A DNA stretch of 64,000 bases from Burkholderiaceae bacterium. GTDB lineage: Bacteria > Pseudomonadota > Gammaproteobacteria > Burkholderiales > Burkholderiaceae_A. The stretch covers positions 32,862 through 96,861 of the forward strand of contig JAGYKN010000002.1 of NCBI GenBank assembly GCA_018401615.1, written 5' to 3'. A program made the translations under genes and the position numbers. Positions 63,149-64,000 of the stretch are shown here, piece after piece. The notes beneath the pieces were generated by a model, which worked only from the letters and a program-made list of their open reading frames with translations, had not been told where the DNA came from and ran no database searches. The number at the start of each line of letters is the position of its first letter. The stretch's first letter is position 1.

Positions 63149-63608
63149 CCCAACCCCCCCGCGCCCGAGGGGAAGCGGCCGAGGGACCCGCAGGCTCTCA
63201 AGGCTGCTGGTGGTCCAGGGCATCTATCAGGCCCTTTTATCCGGAGAGGACCCCAGGGTGATTCAGACCTACCTCGAGGAATCTGAGGAACATGCCAGTT
63301 GTGATGTGGATTATTTCCAGAAGTGTCTGCATGGCGTTCTTGGAAATCGCGATGGCCTGACCGCTCAACTCCTGGAGGGGCTCGATCGGCCTTTGGCCCA
63401 GGTCTCGCCGGTCGAACAGGCGATCTTATTGTTGGGCTGCTATGAGCTCGATCAGAGCCCGGACGTGCCCTACCGCGTGGTGCTCAATGAGGCGGTCGAG
63501 CTGAGCAAGTCGCTTGGCAGCAATGAGGGGCATCGCTATGTCAATGGCGTGCTAGACCGACTCCTGTTTACCTTTCGCCCACATGAGTCGCGGGCACCGG
63601 CCGCCTGA
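63138..63608 (+). CDS. nusB: Transcription antitermination protein NusB
   Basis: RRLSRLLVVQGIYQALLSG; SPVEQAILLLGCYEL; YRVVLNEAVELSKSLGSNEGHRYVNGVLDRL. Confidence 0.94.
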   Translation: MSSSPTPPRPRGSGRGTRRLSRLLVVQGIYQALLSGEDPRVIQTYLEESEEHASCDVDYFQKCLHGVLGNRDGLTAQLLEGLDRPLAQVSPVEQAILLLGCYELDQSPDVPYRVVLNEAVELSKSLGSNEGHRYVNGVLDRLLFTFRPHESRAPAA

Positions 63609-63610
63609 TC

Positions 63611-64000
63611 GTGGCAGTTGAGTTTGACCTCATTGAAGACCACTTTGGCCGTCGTGCGCGGGCCTGGCCAGGCCCGGCACTCGAGCACCCAGATTGCCTT
63701 GGCATTGGTGATGATGCCGCCCTCATCAGGCCGCTGTTGCCCGGTGAGCAGCTTGTGGTCGCCATGGACACCATGGTCGAGGGTCGACACCATCGGGCCG
63801 ATGTCGACCCAGCCTCACTGGGCCACAAGCTCCTGGCGGTCAACCTCTCCGACCTGGCCGCAATGGGGGCCGCACCGTTGGGCTTTACCTTGTCGTTGGC
63901 CCTTCGCTCGCGTCGGTGCGACTGGCTAGAGGCATTCGCAGAAGGGCTCTTCGGGCTCGCACGCGGTTCGGGTTGCAGCCTTGTGGGGGGCGACACCGTT
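63611..64000 (+). CDS. thiL: Thiamine-monophosphate kinase ThiL (partial, runs off window end)
   Basis: GTG start; VEFDLIEDHFGRRA...LGIGDDAALI...MDTMVEGRHHRADVDPASLGHKLLAVNLSDLAAMGAAPLGFTLSLAL...LVGGDT. Confidence 0.93.
   Translation, partial: MAVEFDLIEDHFGRRARAWPGPALEHPDCLGIGDDAALIRPLLPGEQLVVAMDTMVEGRHHRADVDPASLGHKLLAVNLSDLAAMGAAPLGFTLSLALRSRRCDWLEAFAEGLFGLARGSGCSLVGGDTV

Overview
Compact, gene-dense, high-GC chromosomal segment from a betaproteobacterium (Burkholderiales-like, judged from gene order and protein signatures). It is almost entirely core metabolism and housekeeping. Contents include zapD-coaE-prepilin peptidase-CorC, tRNA-Pro, ispB, rplU-rpmA-obgE-proB, rppH, proS, ffh, ampD, nrdAB, a histone H1-like gene, accBC-prmA-aroQ, mpl, an RNB exonuclease fused to AroE, mgtE, moaC, bepA-like M48 protease, waaF, ilvE, glnE, yhdP, tldD, aroG, a glyoxylate/glycolate cluster (LysR, gcl-hyi-glxR-glcDEF), anmK, M23 peptidase, tyrS-ctaA-like-glyA-nrdR-ribD-ribE-ribBA-ribH-nusB, and a partial thiL. 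I saw no mobile elements, prophage, CRISPR array or defence island. The most interesting signals are: (1) a recurrent TANNNT/CATAAT hexamer 5-10 nt upstream of about a dozen start codons that lack a Shine-Dalgarno, suggesting widespread leaderless transcripts; (2) an in-frame RNB-AroE gene fusion; (3) tandem NrdR-like boxes 31 bp apart before nrdA and interleaved, mutually exclusive hairpins between nrdA and nrdB and between glnE and ilvE; (4) a Lys/Ala/Pro-repeat histone H1-like gene with several compensating frameshifts; (5) a CtaA/COX15-like protein of unusual type between tyrS and glyA. All calls come from reading the sequence; no searches were run.
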